64,000 nucleotides of DNA, from assembly GCA_965220045.1 (NCBI GenBank), contig OZ244803.1:434001-498000 (forward strand), read 5' to 3'. The notes beneath the pieces are model-generated. The model was not told the origin of the DNA and did not search any database. It saw only the letters and a list, made by a program, of their open reading frames with translations. This document shows positions 8,290-17,290 of this stretch, piece by piece. Made by a program: the position numbers and the translations under genes. Every line of letters begins with the position of its first letter. Positions within the stretch are counted from its first letter, which is position 1. This DNA is from VXOZ01 sp965220045. GTDB lineage: Bacteria > Chloroflexota > UBA11872 > VXOZ01.

Positions 8290-9255
8290 CTACGAGACGC
8301 TGGCGCCTACGGGGTAAACGGCGGCGCACCATTCGGCGTACTTCGGATTGCGATTGCGCACCGCGTCGAAGAAGACTTCCTGCAGCCGGGCCGCTACGGG
8401 ACCGATCTCACCGCTGCCGATCGTCCTGCCGTCCACCTCGCCGATGGCGGAGATCTGCGCGGCCGTGCCGGTGAAGAAGAGCTCGTCCGCAATGTAGAGC
8501 TCAGTGCGCGCGATGCGCCGCTCCACCACCTCGATGCCGAGTTCCTCCCGTGCCAGTGCCATCACGGCATGGCGGGTGATGCCTTCCAGGATGTTTGAAT
8601 CCGGACCGGTGGTGATGAGCTTGCCGTCCCGCAGCATGAAGATATTCTCGCCGGGGCCTTCCGAAACCGAGCCGTCGCTGTTCAACATGATGGCTTCGTC
8701 AAAGCCCAGTTCTTTGGCTTGGGAGGTCGCCAGGGCCGAATTGATGTAGAGTCCCGTTACCTTGGCACGTGGCGGAATGACATTGTCATCGATGCGCCGC
8801 CAAGGCGAGATCGTGACGCGGATCGGCTTGTCCAGGTCCAAGTACGCGCCGAAAGGCACGGTGAACATGAAGAAGTCGTCTTCCACGTCTTCCAAGCCGC
8901 CGTCGGGCGCCTTGCGCACCAGCGAGAGGCCGACCTGCTCGGCGCTCTTGTACACGAGCGGCCGCACGTACACGTCTTCGCGGTAACCGGACTTTGCCAC
9001 GAGATCACAGGCAAGCTGTGTCAACTCTGCCGGGTCGAGGCGCACTTTCATGCGCAAGATGTGCGCGGAGCGGTGAAGCCGCTCAAAGTGCTCCCGCGCG
9101 CGAAAGAGGTAGACCTGCTCGTCTTCCGGTACCCAGTAGCCCCGAATGCCCTCAAAGCAGCCGGTGCCATAGTTGAGCGCGTGCGTCATGATGCCTACTT
9201 TGGCGTCGCCAAGCGGCACCACATTACCTTCAAAATACGCGAACGGTTCTCCCAC
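8290..9255 (-). CDS. ilvE: Branched-chain amino acid aminotransferase
   Basis: This PLP enzyme of fold type IV transfers amino groups between branched-chain amino acids and 2-oxo acids. The 321-residue protein shows YGTGCFEGIRGYW, the PLP lysine at about Lys165 in PPRAKVTGLYINS, SEGPGENIFM and the C-terminal LFFTGTAAQI typical of IlvE. The start is a GTG at 9255 with AGGAGG six bases upstream; a longer upstream frame lacks homology-like sequence and a ribosome binding site. A D-amino acid transaminase is a less likely alternative. The product of the ilv pathway, 2-oxoisovalerate, also feeds PanB, but the genes are not in one operon. Confidence 0.93.
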   Translation of the reverse strand: MGEPFAYFEGNVVPLGDAKVGIMTHALNYGTGCFEGIRGYWVPEDEQVYLFRAREHFERLHRSAHILRMKVRLDPAELTQLACDLVAKSGYREDVYVRPLVYKSAEQVGLSLVRKAPDGGLEDVEDDFFMFTVPFGAYLDLDKPIRVTISPWRRIDDNVIPPRAKVTGLYINSALATSQAKELGFDEAIMLNSDGSVSEGPGENIFMLRDGKLITTGPDSNILEGITRHAVMALAREELGIEVVERRIARTELYIADELFFTGTAAQISAIGEVDGRTIGSGEIGPVAARLQEVFFDAVRNRNPKYAEWCAAVYPVGASVS

Positions 9256-9413
9256 AACCGACCTCCTCGTTAGCCCGTGGGCGCAGATGCTTATGCTACG
9301 CAAAAGCCTACGCTCTATCATGCTACACTTGCCGATCCCATGTAAACCCTGGTTGTGCCCCGCGACGGTGCGGGATGGCACGGTAAGATTGGCCCCGCGT
9401 ACACGCTAGGCCC

Positions 9414-11231
9414 TCAATTGGATTCTTCCCGGTAGGCAGCAGCTTGCAAATTGTAGAGTTCGGCATATTCACCGCCGGACGCGAGCAGGGCGTCGTGCGT
9501 TCCCTCCTCCACTAAGCGGCCCTCGCGCAGCACCAGAATCCGGTCCGCGATCTGGCACGAGGCCAGCCGGTGGGAGATGAGGATTGCCGTGCGGTTTTGC
9601 GCCATGTCCGCGAAGTGCTGGTAGACCGCCGCTTCCGCCTTGGCGTCCAGGGCCGCAGCCGGTTCGTCCAGGATGAGGATCTCGGCAGGGCGGAAATAGG
9701 CCCGGGCGATCGCCAGCTTTTGCCACTGCCCTACCGATAGCTCCGCACCGGCGTGGTATTCCTTGCCCAACGGTGTGTCTAGTCCTTGCGGCAGCTCTGC
9801 CGCCACTTCGTGGGCGCCGCTGCGCGTGAGGACGGCTTGCAGGCGCTCTTTATCTTTGGATCCTTCCAGCCAGCCGAAGGTGATATTCTCCTCGACGGAA
9901 GTCTGGTAACGCAAGTACGACTGAAAGACCGTGCCGAACTTGCGATGCCAATCGGCAGGCGCAATGTCAGCGAGGTCTACTCCATCTACAAGGATGCGGC
10001 CTGACGTCGGGCGGTAGAGGCCCATCAGGAGCTTGACAAGGGTGGTCTTCCCCGCGCCGTTCTCGCCTACCAGTGCGATGCGCTCGCCGGGCCGGAGTGA
10101 CAGGTTGAGATTTGAGAGCGCCGGACGTGCGGCGCCCGGATAGGTGAAGGAGAGATTCTCCAAGACGATGGGCGTGGTCAGCGGTTGATCCAGTTTCCGA
10201 CCGGCCGTGAGATCGATGCGCGGGTTGTCCATGAGCACAAAGTAGTCCTGTAAGTAGCGGAGAGAGTTGTAGAGCATAGACCCCAACCAGATCAGCCCGA
10301 AATACGTAATCTGAAAAGTCTCAATGGCCGCAAAGAGCGCTGCCGCCGCGCCGATGCTGATGTGGCCGTTGATGAGCAGGCCGACGCTCAGGCCGAGGGC
10401 CGCAACGTGCGTCAGGCCGTTCATGCCATCCGAAATGACTGTGAGCTTGGCTTCGCGCGCCGTGAGTTGCAGTCGTTCCTGATGAAGTTGGCGGCGGAGT
10501 TGTCCGGCCTGATCGAGCAGCCATCGTCCCAGGCTGAAAAGCCGAATCTCTGCCGCTGAATGCCGGCCGGTCAACAGGTCCGTATACACGCCAAAGCGGC
10601 GTTCGTCCGGGGCTTGCGCGCGGTCCATGAGATACCTTTGTCGATTGACAAGCTCGCGCAACAGCGCGCCCGGCGTCGTCCCGATTGCCAGCAAGAGCGG
10701 CAGCCCCCAGTGGAATTGACCCAAGTAGATGAGGAGCGACGCCATCGTGACTACGTCTGCAAGGCTCCGTGAGAGGAAGGTGGTGGTGGCTCCCAACCGC
10801 CCCACCGTTCTGCGCCGCACCAGGTGCAACAGGTCGTAGTGCGTGTCATGCTCGAACCACTCCAGCGGCATCGACTGCGCCTGCTGCAGGCAGCGCTCTT
10901 CGATATGGTTCCCCAGGACTTCCTGATGACGGCGGTCTACGATCTCCCGGACGTGCATCACCGCAGCGTGCAGGATCGCGAGTAAGGCAAGCGCGAGTCC
11001 CCACACGAGGCCGTCTGCCACCGGGGCACTTCCCGCAACTATCAATTCCGCCGTTTCGATAAGCCGGCGCAAGGCATGCACTTCGGCCAGGGGAAACAGA
11101 CCCATGCCCACGCTTAGCGTGAAATGGAGAATTGTCCCTCTCGCATCGGCCGCGAGCAGGAGGCGCAGCGTAGGCGGCACATACTTGAGGCGCTGCCAGG
11201 ATGCCGGAGTGCTGTTGGGCTTTGTGCTCAT
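9414..11231 (-). CDS. ABC exporter half-transporter, second of a pair
   Basis: A 605-residue type IV exporter subunit with an N-terminal membrane domain (about 1-340) and a C-terminal nucleotide-binding domain. The NBD has Walker A GENGAGKTT at 389-397, signature LSVGQ at 498-502 (canonical LSGGQ), Walker B ILILDEP at 518-524 and switch His554 (ISHR). The ATG overlaps the upstream transporter stop by 4 bp, with GGAGG before it. The pair therefore probably forms a heterodimer in the cytoplasmic membrane. There is no peptidase C39 domain, so it does not look like a leader-cleaving bacteriocin exporter, although the LSxGQW signature occurs in lantibiotic-type exporters. Cargo is unknown and no small peptide gene was seen beside it. 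Confidence 0.9.
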   Translation of the reverse strand: MSTKPNSTPASWQRLKYVPPTLRLLLAADARGTILHFTLSVGMGLFPLAEVHALRRLIETAELIVAGSAPVADGLVWGLALALLAILHAAVMHVREIVDRRHQEVLGNHIEERCLQQAQSMPLEWFEHDTHYDLLHLVRRRTVGRLGATTTFLSRSLADVVTMASLLIYLGQFHWGLPLLLAIGTTPGALLRELVNRQRYLMDRAQAPDERRFGVYTDLLTGRHSAAEIRLFSLGRWLLDQAGQLRRQLHQERLQLTAREAKLTVISDGMNGLTHVAALGLSVGLLINGHISIGAAAALFAAIETFQITYFGLIWLGSMLYNSLRYLQDYFVLMDNPRIDLTAGRKLDQPLTTPIVLENLSFTYPGAARPALSNLNLSLRPGERIALVGENGAGKTTLVKLLMGLYRPTSGRILVDGVDLADIAPADWHRKFGTVFQSYLRYQTSVEENITFGWLEGSKDKERLQAVLTRSGAHEVAAELPQGLDTPLGKEYHAGAELSVGQWQKLAIARAYFRPAEILILDEPAAALDAKAEAAVYQHFADMAQNRTAILISHRLASCQIADRILVLREGRLVEEGTHDALLASGGEYAELYNLQAAAYREESN

Positions 11232-13108
11232 GAGTCGTCCTCCGCTTTGAACGGCGCGGCATACCAGCGTGCTTGGAGGCCGTACATGTGCGCGTAAACG
11301 CCGTCTTGCTGTAGCAGGACTTCGTGGTGGCCCTCCTCGACGATGCGACCCTGCCCCAGCACGACGATCCGGTCTCCCAGACGAGCGGCCCCCAGCCGGT
11401 GCGAAACTAAGACCGCGGTCCGACCGGCGGCAACCTGGGTGAACTGCCGGTAGAACTCGACCTCAGCCCGCGGGTCCAAGGCGGCGGTGGGCTCATCGAG
11501 AGCCACGATCTGGGCGTCACGGAGATAGGCCCGCGCCAACGCCAGCCGCTGCCACTGGCCGGAAGAGAGCTCCGTGCCGCCCGGCCACTCTTTGCCGAGA
11601 GGAGTCGCGTAGCCCGCGGGCAAAGCGTTGATGAACCCGTCCGCTCCGCTATGCACCGCGGCCGCGGCGATGCGGGGATGGGTTGTGACTGCGGTTTGCG
11701 GAGACGCAGCCAGCAAGGCGATGTCGCCATAGGCAATGTTCTCAAACACTGTCGTGGGGTAGCGGACGAAATCCTGGAAGACCGCGGTCGCCTCGCGTCG
11801 CCATGCCTCGGGATCAAGCGTGGACAGGTCCCTTCCGTCCACAAAGATCGTCCCTGATGTGGGCCGGTAGAGCCCCAGGAGCAAACGCACGAGCGTGGTT
11901 TTGCCCGCGCCGTTCTCACCCACGAGCGCGATGCGCTCGCCGGGCCGGATCAGCAGGTTGACATTGGAGAGCGCCGGTCGCTCCGCGCCCGGGTAGGTGA
12001 AACTGACGTCGCGAAACTGAATTCCTTCACGCAGGGGCCGCTGTATTGGCTGCCCGTTCCCAGGCGTATCCGGCGTTTCCGCTTCAAGGGCTAGGAATTC
12101 GCGCAGATACTCGGAGTACTGCAGTTCTTCGTAGATGTTGCGCAAGCCATTGGCGATGTTGTCTGCGAGGTCACGGAACCGGGTCAATCCATAGAGGAGA
12201 GCGACCAAGCTGCCCAGGGTAATGTTGTCGACGACGGCGAGCAGCAAGACGAGAACTATGACGAGCGTGACTGCTTCCTGAGCGGTGACGCTGCCCAACC
12301 CTGGCAGCGCCATCTTGCGCTGGGCAGCGACAATCTCCGCGAGAAAGCGCACGAAAGCCTTGCGGCGGCGCAGCAGCAGGAAGTCGGCGAGACCGGCAAG
12401 CCGGACTTCGGGGATAGCCTCCCGGTCGGTGAGCAGCCGCGACCAGTATTGCTTCTCGCGCCGGCGGGGCGAGTTTTGGTAGAAGACCTCGAGGAGATGG
12501 TGTTCGGTGAACGATTGTACGACTCCCCGCAAACCCATCACGGTTACCAGCGCCACCCCAATGAGCCAGTGGGCCCGAAAGTACAGCACCATCAGGCCGG
12601 CCGCGCCGACTAGTGACGTCACAAGCCACGAGACATCTTCCAGGAAGTGGCTGAGATTGCTCCCGCCCTCTTTACCGGCTACCTCCAGCTTGGTGTAGTA
12701 CGCTTCCTGCTCAAAAACGCTCAGCGGCAGCGCGATGGCTTTCGCGCACACCATGTGCTGCACGGCGGCGCCGAGACGCAAGCCGGATAGCTGACTCAGA
12801 TAGTCTCCGAGCGCGCCGTCGAGGCTGCGGATGATGAAGGCGACCAGGAGAATTGCCAGCCAAGGGACTACGGAGGACCAAACGTCAGTCGGATTGGCTA
12901 CTGAGCGCTGTACGTCATCGATAAGGCCGCCAATGGCGAAGACAATGAGCGGCGTGGTGGCGCCGGCGGCAAGGCTTTGGAGCGTGATGAGCGTGGCGGC
13001 CACCGGGACTTCCTTGAAGAGAAGCCCCAGGATGTAGCCTACCCCCGTAGTTGTGGCCCGCAAACGGGCGGTGGGCTCTCGGAGCCAGGTCGGATATTCA
13101 AGACCCAT
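11228..13108 (-). CDS. ABC exporter half-transporter, first of a pair
   Basis: A 626-residue partner of the downstream exporter. Membrane segments lie in about residues 30-310. The NBD has Walker A GENGAGKTT at 397-405, signature LSSGQ at 514-518, Walker B IVALDEP at 534-540 and His570 (VSHR). Both subunits keep a glutamate after Walker B (DEP), so neither site looks obviously degenerate despite the altered signature motifs. The ATG has a weak ribosome binding site. It is translationally coupled to the second subunit through an ATGA overlap. The substrate is unknown: lipid, drug or peptide export are all possible. Confidence 0.9.
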   Translation of the reverse strand: MGLEYPTWLREPTARLRATTTGVGYILGLLFKEVPVAATLITLQSLAAGATTPLIVFAIGGLIDDVQRSVANPTDVWSSVVPWLAILLVAFIIRSLDGALGDYLSQLSGLRLGAAVQHMVCAKAIALPLSVFEQEAYYTKLEVAGKEGGSNLSHFLEDVSWLVTSLVGAAGLMVLYFRAHWLIGVALVTVMGLRGVVQSFTEHHLLEVFYQNSPRRREKQYWSRLLTDREAIPEVRLAGLADFLLLRRRKAFVRFLAEIVAAQRKMALPGLGSVTAQEAVTLVIVLVLLLAVVDNITLGSLVALLYGLTRFRDLADNIANGLRNIYEELQYSEYLREFLALEAETPDTPGNGQPIQRPLREGIQFRDVSFTYPGAERPALSNVNLLIRPGERIALVGENGAGKTTLVRLLLGLYRPTSGTIFVDGRDLSTLDPEAWRREATAVFQDFVRYPTTVFENIAYGDIALLAASPQTAVTTHPRIAAAAVHSGADGFINALPAGYATPLGKEWPGGTELSSGQWQRLALARAYLRDAQIVALDEPTAALDPRAEVEFYRQFTQVAAGRTAVLVSHRLGAARLGDRIVVLGQGRIVEEGHHEVLLQQDGVYAHMYGLQARWYAAPFKAEDDS

Positions 13109-13364
13109 GATCGTTCCAGTGTGGGTTGCTCAGATCTGTCGTCGTGTAGGAATTGCTAGGTGGACCTATGTTTGACGTCGCGCCATGCTTCTTCCGTTTG
13201 CCCTACGCCCAGCAAGCGCTCAATTGCGGATAGATTCTGGTGATTGTCTGTTCAACCAGAAAGCCGTAGCAAGCGCGAGCATTGCTAGGATGAGAAAGTA
13301 GGGCAGGTCTCACTCCATGCTGCAATGAGGAGTGGCTGCGGCTGGGGAGTGAGAGATAGGGTTA

Positions 13365-13389
13365 ACCACCCTACTTGCCGTAGGGTGGT
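13365..13389. terminator. Hairpin 3' of the secreted protein gene, possible terminator
   Basis: Ten-base arms, ACCACCCTAC and GTAGGGTGGT, enclose the loop TTGCC. The structure sits 25 bp beyond the stop of the minus-strand secreted protein gene. No clear T-run follows on either strand, so intrinsic termination is uncertain. The rest of the 305-bp gap (13109-13413), up to the ABC exporter gene, shows nothing recognisable. Confidence 0.45.
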
Positions 13390-13413
13390 ATCGCCTGAAA
13401 TGAGGAGTCGGTC

Positions 13414-14892
13414 TTATCTCGGAACGATCATGTGTATGGTTACCGTCTGGGACGCTACGCCATGCACGTTCTCGTCGGTAGTCAGCCTGAGCTCTTGTGT
13501 CTCTCCTGGGTGGAGGTTGCTCACCTGTCCGATCGCCATGCCGAGCACGTTGCCGGAGGCATCGAAGAGCGCGCCGTTGAGATCGAGGCTATAGATGCGC
13601 GTGCCGTTATTCGTGACCGATCCGTGCACGACGTGGAGATTGCCTTCGCGCTCGTAGTGCACGCCGCTAAAGCTGATATGGCGCCCGTGATTCACGCCGC
13701 CGGCCAGCGTACTGGAGAAGCCGAGTTCTACCGCTGCGGGATCAGCAGCGTAGGGGTCGGTGGACAAGAAACGAACGACGCGGGTTTCCCCCGGCGGCAG
13801 GGCTGCGATACTGCCGGTGGCATGAGTCAAGTCGGCGCCGTTGGCATCGAGCAAGTGTATCTCCATAGCGGTGGAAACGATCGTAATGAAGTCATTGCGC
13901 AGTTGCACATAGACGCGGTAGTTGCCGTGGGGCGATGCAATCACAGTCGGCGCACCTACGGTGGTCAATCGGTCCGCAATTCCGCCAGTGGGAATACGCA
14001 CGAAGGGTAGGGAAGACCCCGTACCTGCCGGCGCAGGGGGAACAGTTTGTTCACCGGCAGTAGGTAGCGCAGCGCTGGGGGGTCTAAATGCGCTCTGGAG
14101 GGCGAGAGCCACATCCAGCGGAAACGCTGCCGCCGCCGGAATAAGGCCCGCCTGTTTGGCAAGGTCTCCACCGTGAACTACCGTCACGTCACCGGGGCTT
14201 GCTCCCCAGTCCGTTGAAACATTCCAGTACTGTAGGGCCACGCGCTGCGCGCGCAAGACGACCATCGCACCGAAGTCCCGGATGGCAAGCGGCAAGCCGT
14301 AATGGAGCAGCCAATCGGGATTGCTGAGAAAGCGGTCCTTTAGTGCCGCGCGCGCGGCGGCTAGCTGCGGCGTGTCGCCGGGCTGCGGCTCAAAGACGGT
14401 CGTGAGATGGTTTTGTACCGTGCCTTCCCAGTCGTTAATGGGATCGTCTGCCGACCAGTCGAAACTCCTGGGAATCTGACGATAAGATTCCAGCCAAGCG
14501 TCATAGCCGGCGTCAGAGAGCATATCGAACGTATTCGCAAATCTTACGCTGCTTGATGCCGCGTCCCACTGCAGGAGGGCATTGTGCGTCGCCTGGTACA
14601 TGAAGCCATCTAAGATGAAGCGTCCAGAAACGGGGTATCCCAGCGCCGGCACGCCGCCGAGCTGCTGAAAGCCGGTCCAAAGGTCGAAGCCGCGGTAATC
14701 GATGATCACGTAGCCCTTGCCGGTGCCGCTGCCGGTCTGGGTATAGTACCAACCACGGCCTATGGCATAGTCGGGCACACTGGGCCCGTGAGTATGGTCG
14801 GCTTCATCGCCGTGCGCCTGCACGGCGCTTGCGGCAGAGAGCCATACGAGGAGAACCACTGTGAGGCTGCTAAGGAAACGCAGATAGCGCAT
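13414..14892 (-). CDS. Secreted protein with LGFP-like and FxLYD-like regions
   Basis: About 492 residues, unknown function. The first 25 residues form a signal peptide (hydrophobic core VVLLVWLSAASA, cleavage near AQA). Soon after comes LGGVPALGYPVSGRF, resembling the GGxPxFGYP repeat seen in many Chloroflexota secreted proteins. A central region is rich in Trp and Tyr. The last 90 residues (FSGVHYEREGNLHVVHGSV, NNGTRIYSLDLNGALFDASG) look like an FxLYD domain, a beta sandwich found in surface proteins. The protein is probably exported and cell-surface or periplasmic. The ATG at 14892 follows AAGGG at good distance; GTG codons just upstream are alternatives. Confidence 0.75.
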   Translation of the reverse strand: MRYLRFLSSLTVVLLVWLSAASAVQAHGDEADHTHGPSVPDYAIGRGWYYTQTGSGTGKGYVIIDYRGFDLWTGFQQLGGVPALGYPVSGRFILDGFMYQATHNALLQWDAASSSVRFANTFDMLSDAGYDAWLESYRQIPRSFDWSADDPINDWEGTVQNHLTTVFEPQPGDTPQLAAARAALKDRFLSNPDWLLHYGLPLAIRDFGAMVVLRAQRVALQYWNVSTDWGASPGDVTVVHGGDLAKQAGLIPAAAAFPLDVALALQSAFRPPSAALPTAGEQTVPPAPAGTGSSLPFVRIPTGGIADRLTTVGAPTVIASPHGNYRVYVQLRNDFITIVSTAMEIHLLDANGADLTHATGSIAALPPGETRVVRFLSTDPYAADPAAVELGFSSTLAGGVNHGRHISFSGVHYEREGNLHVVHGSVTNNGTRIYSLDLNGALFDASGNVLGMAIGQVSNLHPGETQELRLTTDENVHGVASQTVTIHMIVPR

Positions 14893-15070
14893 GCGCACCA
14901 CCCTTAATTTGGTACATTAGTCATATGCGAGTCTTTGGCGCACTCCATATTATCCGAAGCACTGCGTCACGGCAAGCGAATGTGCTACGCTGAGTGTTTG
15001 GGTAGCGGAGTACGTTGTGCGCCGGCCTTACGCAACAGCGTAACGTAACAGAATTAGCGTAGGAGAATAC

Positions 15071-15787
15071 ATGGACCGCGTACCGCGCGCTTGGATGAAG
15101 CCGTTGGACGATGACTATAAGGCGAAGCCGCTGCCGGAGCGCAAGCGGCGGCCTTGGCGTGAGACCGTCGTAGGCCGCGCGGTGATGGTTCCGATTGACC
15201 GCCTCGACCCCTACGTGCGCTGGCCGGAACTCGTCGAACGCATGGTGCACGGCATGATGCTGAACACCGACGTCTTTAAGGACGTGCATGAAGACGAATC
15301 GGCGAACTTGCAGTCGCTGGCGGTGGTCTTGATCGTCGCCATGGTGCAGAACATCAGCCTCTTGCTCGTAGGCATGTTCTGGTTCGGCTTCTTTGGCGCG
15401 TTTGCCTACGTTGCCAGGGCCACAAGCGATGCGCTGGTCTCCTGGGTAATCTGGCTGCTGGTAGCCTACGCGCTCTGCAAGGTGCTCTTTCGCAGCCGCG
15501 CAGGTTTCATGCAGGTGTTCAGGACACTGGCTTTTGCGTACGTGCCGGCAATCTTCTTGTTCTTCCAAATCATTCCGCTCTACGGCGTCACGCTGGCCGC
15601 GCTCACGTACTTGGCCCTGATCGAATATGGCGTCCTGGCGCTGCGTCCGGCGTTGAAGGGTTCGATTGCCAAGGCCCTGCTTGCCAGTTTCGTCGGCTGG
15701 ACGGGTTTGCTGGTGGTTAGCCTGATTCTTAGCGAAAGTCAACTCTTCACCCTTATCCAAGAATGGATCGCCGAGCAATGGCTGTGA
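15071..15787 (+). CDS. Yip1 family membrane protein
   Basis: A 238-residue protein. The soluble N-terminus contains RWPELVERMVHGMMLNTDVFKDVHEDES, and about five hydrophobic segments follow (roughly 80-110, 118-140, 155-175, 178-195 and 207-228). The pattern, with a polar N-terminal arm and FRTLAFAYVPAIF in the membrane part, fits the bacterial Yip1/YIP1-domain family. Those proteins are integral membrane proteins of mostly unknown function. AGGAGA lies upstream of the ATG. It stands alone between divergently oriented genes. Three small hairpin repeats begin at its stop codon. Confidence 0.75.
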   Translation: MDRVPRAWMKPLDDDYKAKPLPERKRRPWRETVVGRAVMVPIDRLDPYVRWPELVERMVHGMMLNTDVFKDVHEDESANLQSLAVVLIVAMVQNISLLLVGMFWFGFFGAFAYVARATSDALVSWVIWLLVAYALCKVLFRSRAGFMQVFRTLAFAYVPAIFLFFQIIPLYGVTLAALTYLALIEYGVLALRPALKGSIAKALLASFVGWTGLLVVSLILSESQLFTLIQEWIAEQWL

Positions 15788-15855
15788 GCGAAGACTGCGC
15801 TCAAAAGTGACCGAAGACTGCGCTCATGTGTGAGCGAGGACTACGCTCATAGCGA
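15785..15855. repeat. 23-bp tandem repeats forming serial hairpins
   Basis: Units start at 15785, 15808 and 15831, with a decayed fourth after 15849. The consensus is TGAGCGAAGACTGCGCTCA. Each full unit folds as TGAGCG-N7-CGCTCA. The first unit overlaps the stop codon of the Yip1-like gene. The position just after a coding end suggests an RNA 3'-end structure. No T-run follows. Confidence 0.8.
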
Positions 15856-15894
15856 AAACTAGGCACATAGCCAAGACGACGCAAACTGCGGAAT

Positions 15895-17055
15895 CTATGT
15901 TGGATGAGGCCGCGTGAACGTTGCTTGCGGCGAAAGCTCCACTCCCCACCCCGGCGCATTGTTTAGCTCCACCTCTCCGTCTTGGGGCAGTGGTTCGCCG
16001 ACGAAGAATGGGTGAATGGGAGCGATCTCCGTGCCGTCGCCGCTGCCGAAGATAAACTCCGCCATGGGACAGACCCCGTGCGCCGCCACGAAGTTATAGC
16101 TCATCACGCCGCCGATGTGGGGGATCACTCGCAAACCGTGGGTTTCGGCCATGGCCGCTACGCGTCGTGCGGCGGTGATGCCGCCGCACCAGGCGAGATC
16201 GGGTTGCAGGATGTCAGCGCAGCCCTGCTTAATGAGTTCATGAAAACCGTAGGGCGTGTATTCATGCTCGCCACAGGCGATATTGAGCCACGGCAGACGC
16301 CTGCGCAATGTGGCGTAACCATCATAGTCATCGGGGAATAGGGGCTCTTCCAGCCAGTAGACGTCATACTGGCGCAGGCGCTCGGCCATGGCAATAGCAT
16401 AGGGCACGTCCCAGCCCATCCAGGCGTCGATCATGAGTAGCCGGTCCGGCCCAAGGGCGTCGCGGGCCTCCGCGACCTGCGTTTCATTGCGGCGCATACC
16501 TTCGGGACCGTCATGCGGTCCAAAGCGCATGAAAACCTTGTTGCGGGTGAATCCCAGGGACGGATACGCCTCGGAGCGGTTGCCGCTGGCGTAGAGGGAG
16601 ACGCGCGGCGGTGCGTTCGCGGACCCCTTTGTATTGCCACCAAGGAGCACATAGACCGGCACATCGGCGGCCTTGCCTTTGATGTCCCAGAGGGCGTTAT
16701 CGATGGCGCTGACCGCCATGATGGGCAGACCTTTGCGCCCGTATGGGAGCGTGGCGCGGTACATGAGGTCCCAGAGCAACTCGGTATCGCGGGGATCCCG
16801 GCCGATGAGCAAGGGCTTGAGGTGGTGTTCGATGATGTGGCAACTGGGCGCGCCGCCGCCGCCCACGCCGATACCGGCGATGCCTGCGTCAGTGGTGACC
16901 CTGGCGATGGTGCGCGGCACCATGCCCTGCCAGGAACTGCGAGTTTCGGCGTATTCAGGATAGGGCGACATGGGGCTCGCCATGCGCTCTGCCACCAGCC
17001 AGCTACGCCGCGCGGGAGCCTGAGGCATCAGGGCTTCGATGTCAACGATCTTCAT
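15895..17055 (-). CDS. Enolase superfamily dehydratase, L-rhamnonate dehydratase-like
   Basis: The 386-residue protein belongs to the mandelate racemase/muconate lactonizing family. Metal ligands are Asp210 (MIDAW), Glu236 (WLEEP) and Glu263 (CGEHEYT), and the general base is His313 (VIPHIGG). GEHEYTPYGFHELI and DILQPDLAWCGGIT match the RhamD subgroup, whose members dehydrate L-rhamnonate or related sugar acids. The true substrate is not certain; other acid-sugar dehydratases share these features. The ATG at 17055 gives the family N-terminus MKIVDIEAL. It is 235 bp downstream of a paralog with about the same layout on the same strand. Confidence 0.85.
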   Translation of the reverse strand: MKIVDIEALMPQAPARRSWLVAERMASPMSPYPEYAETRSSWQGMVPRTIARVTTDAGIAGIGVGGGGAPSCHIIEHHLKPLLIGRDPRDTELLWDLMYRATLPYGRKGLPIMAVSAIDNALWDIKGKAADVPVYVLLGGNTKGSANAPPRVSLYASGNRSEAYPSLGFTRNKVFMRFGPHDGPEGMRRNETQVAEARDALGPDRLLMIDAWMGWDVPYAIAMAERLRQYDVYWLEEPLFPDDYDGYATLRRRLPWLNIACGEHEYTPYGFHELIKQGCADILQPDLAWCGGITAARRVAAMAETHGLRVIPHIGGVMSYNFVAAHGVCPMAEFIFGSGDGTEIAPIHPFFVGEPLPQDGEVELNNAPGWGVELSPQATFTRPHPT

Positions 17056-17290
17056 GGTGATTGCAGCGCTCTTTTCATTGCACGGAAAACCCTCGCGGGG
17101 ATTCGTCATTCCGGCGAAAGCCGGAATCCAGGGTTCCCGGTAACTTGCCGAAAAACCCGTATCGTCCCCATCTTCACCGCTCCTGCGTCAAGGAGCAAGG
17201 CCTTGTGCAAAGGCTGATACTCCGACTTCATCGCAGAGTTGAATGCCTGCCAGCGGAACCCAAATGGGCGGCTGACGCGACGCTCCCGTC

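Noticed and set aside
14921..15778. 285-codon minus-strand frame opposite the Yip1-like gene
   Set aside because: It mirrors the Yip1-like gene and encodes a charged, non-globular sequence without a start signal.
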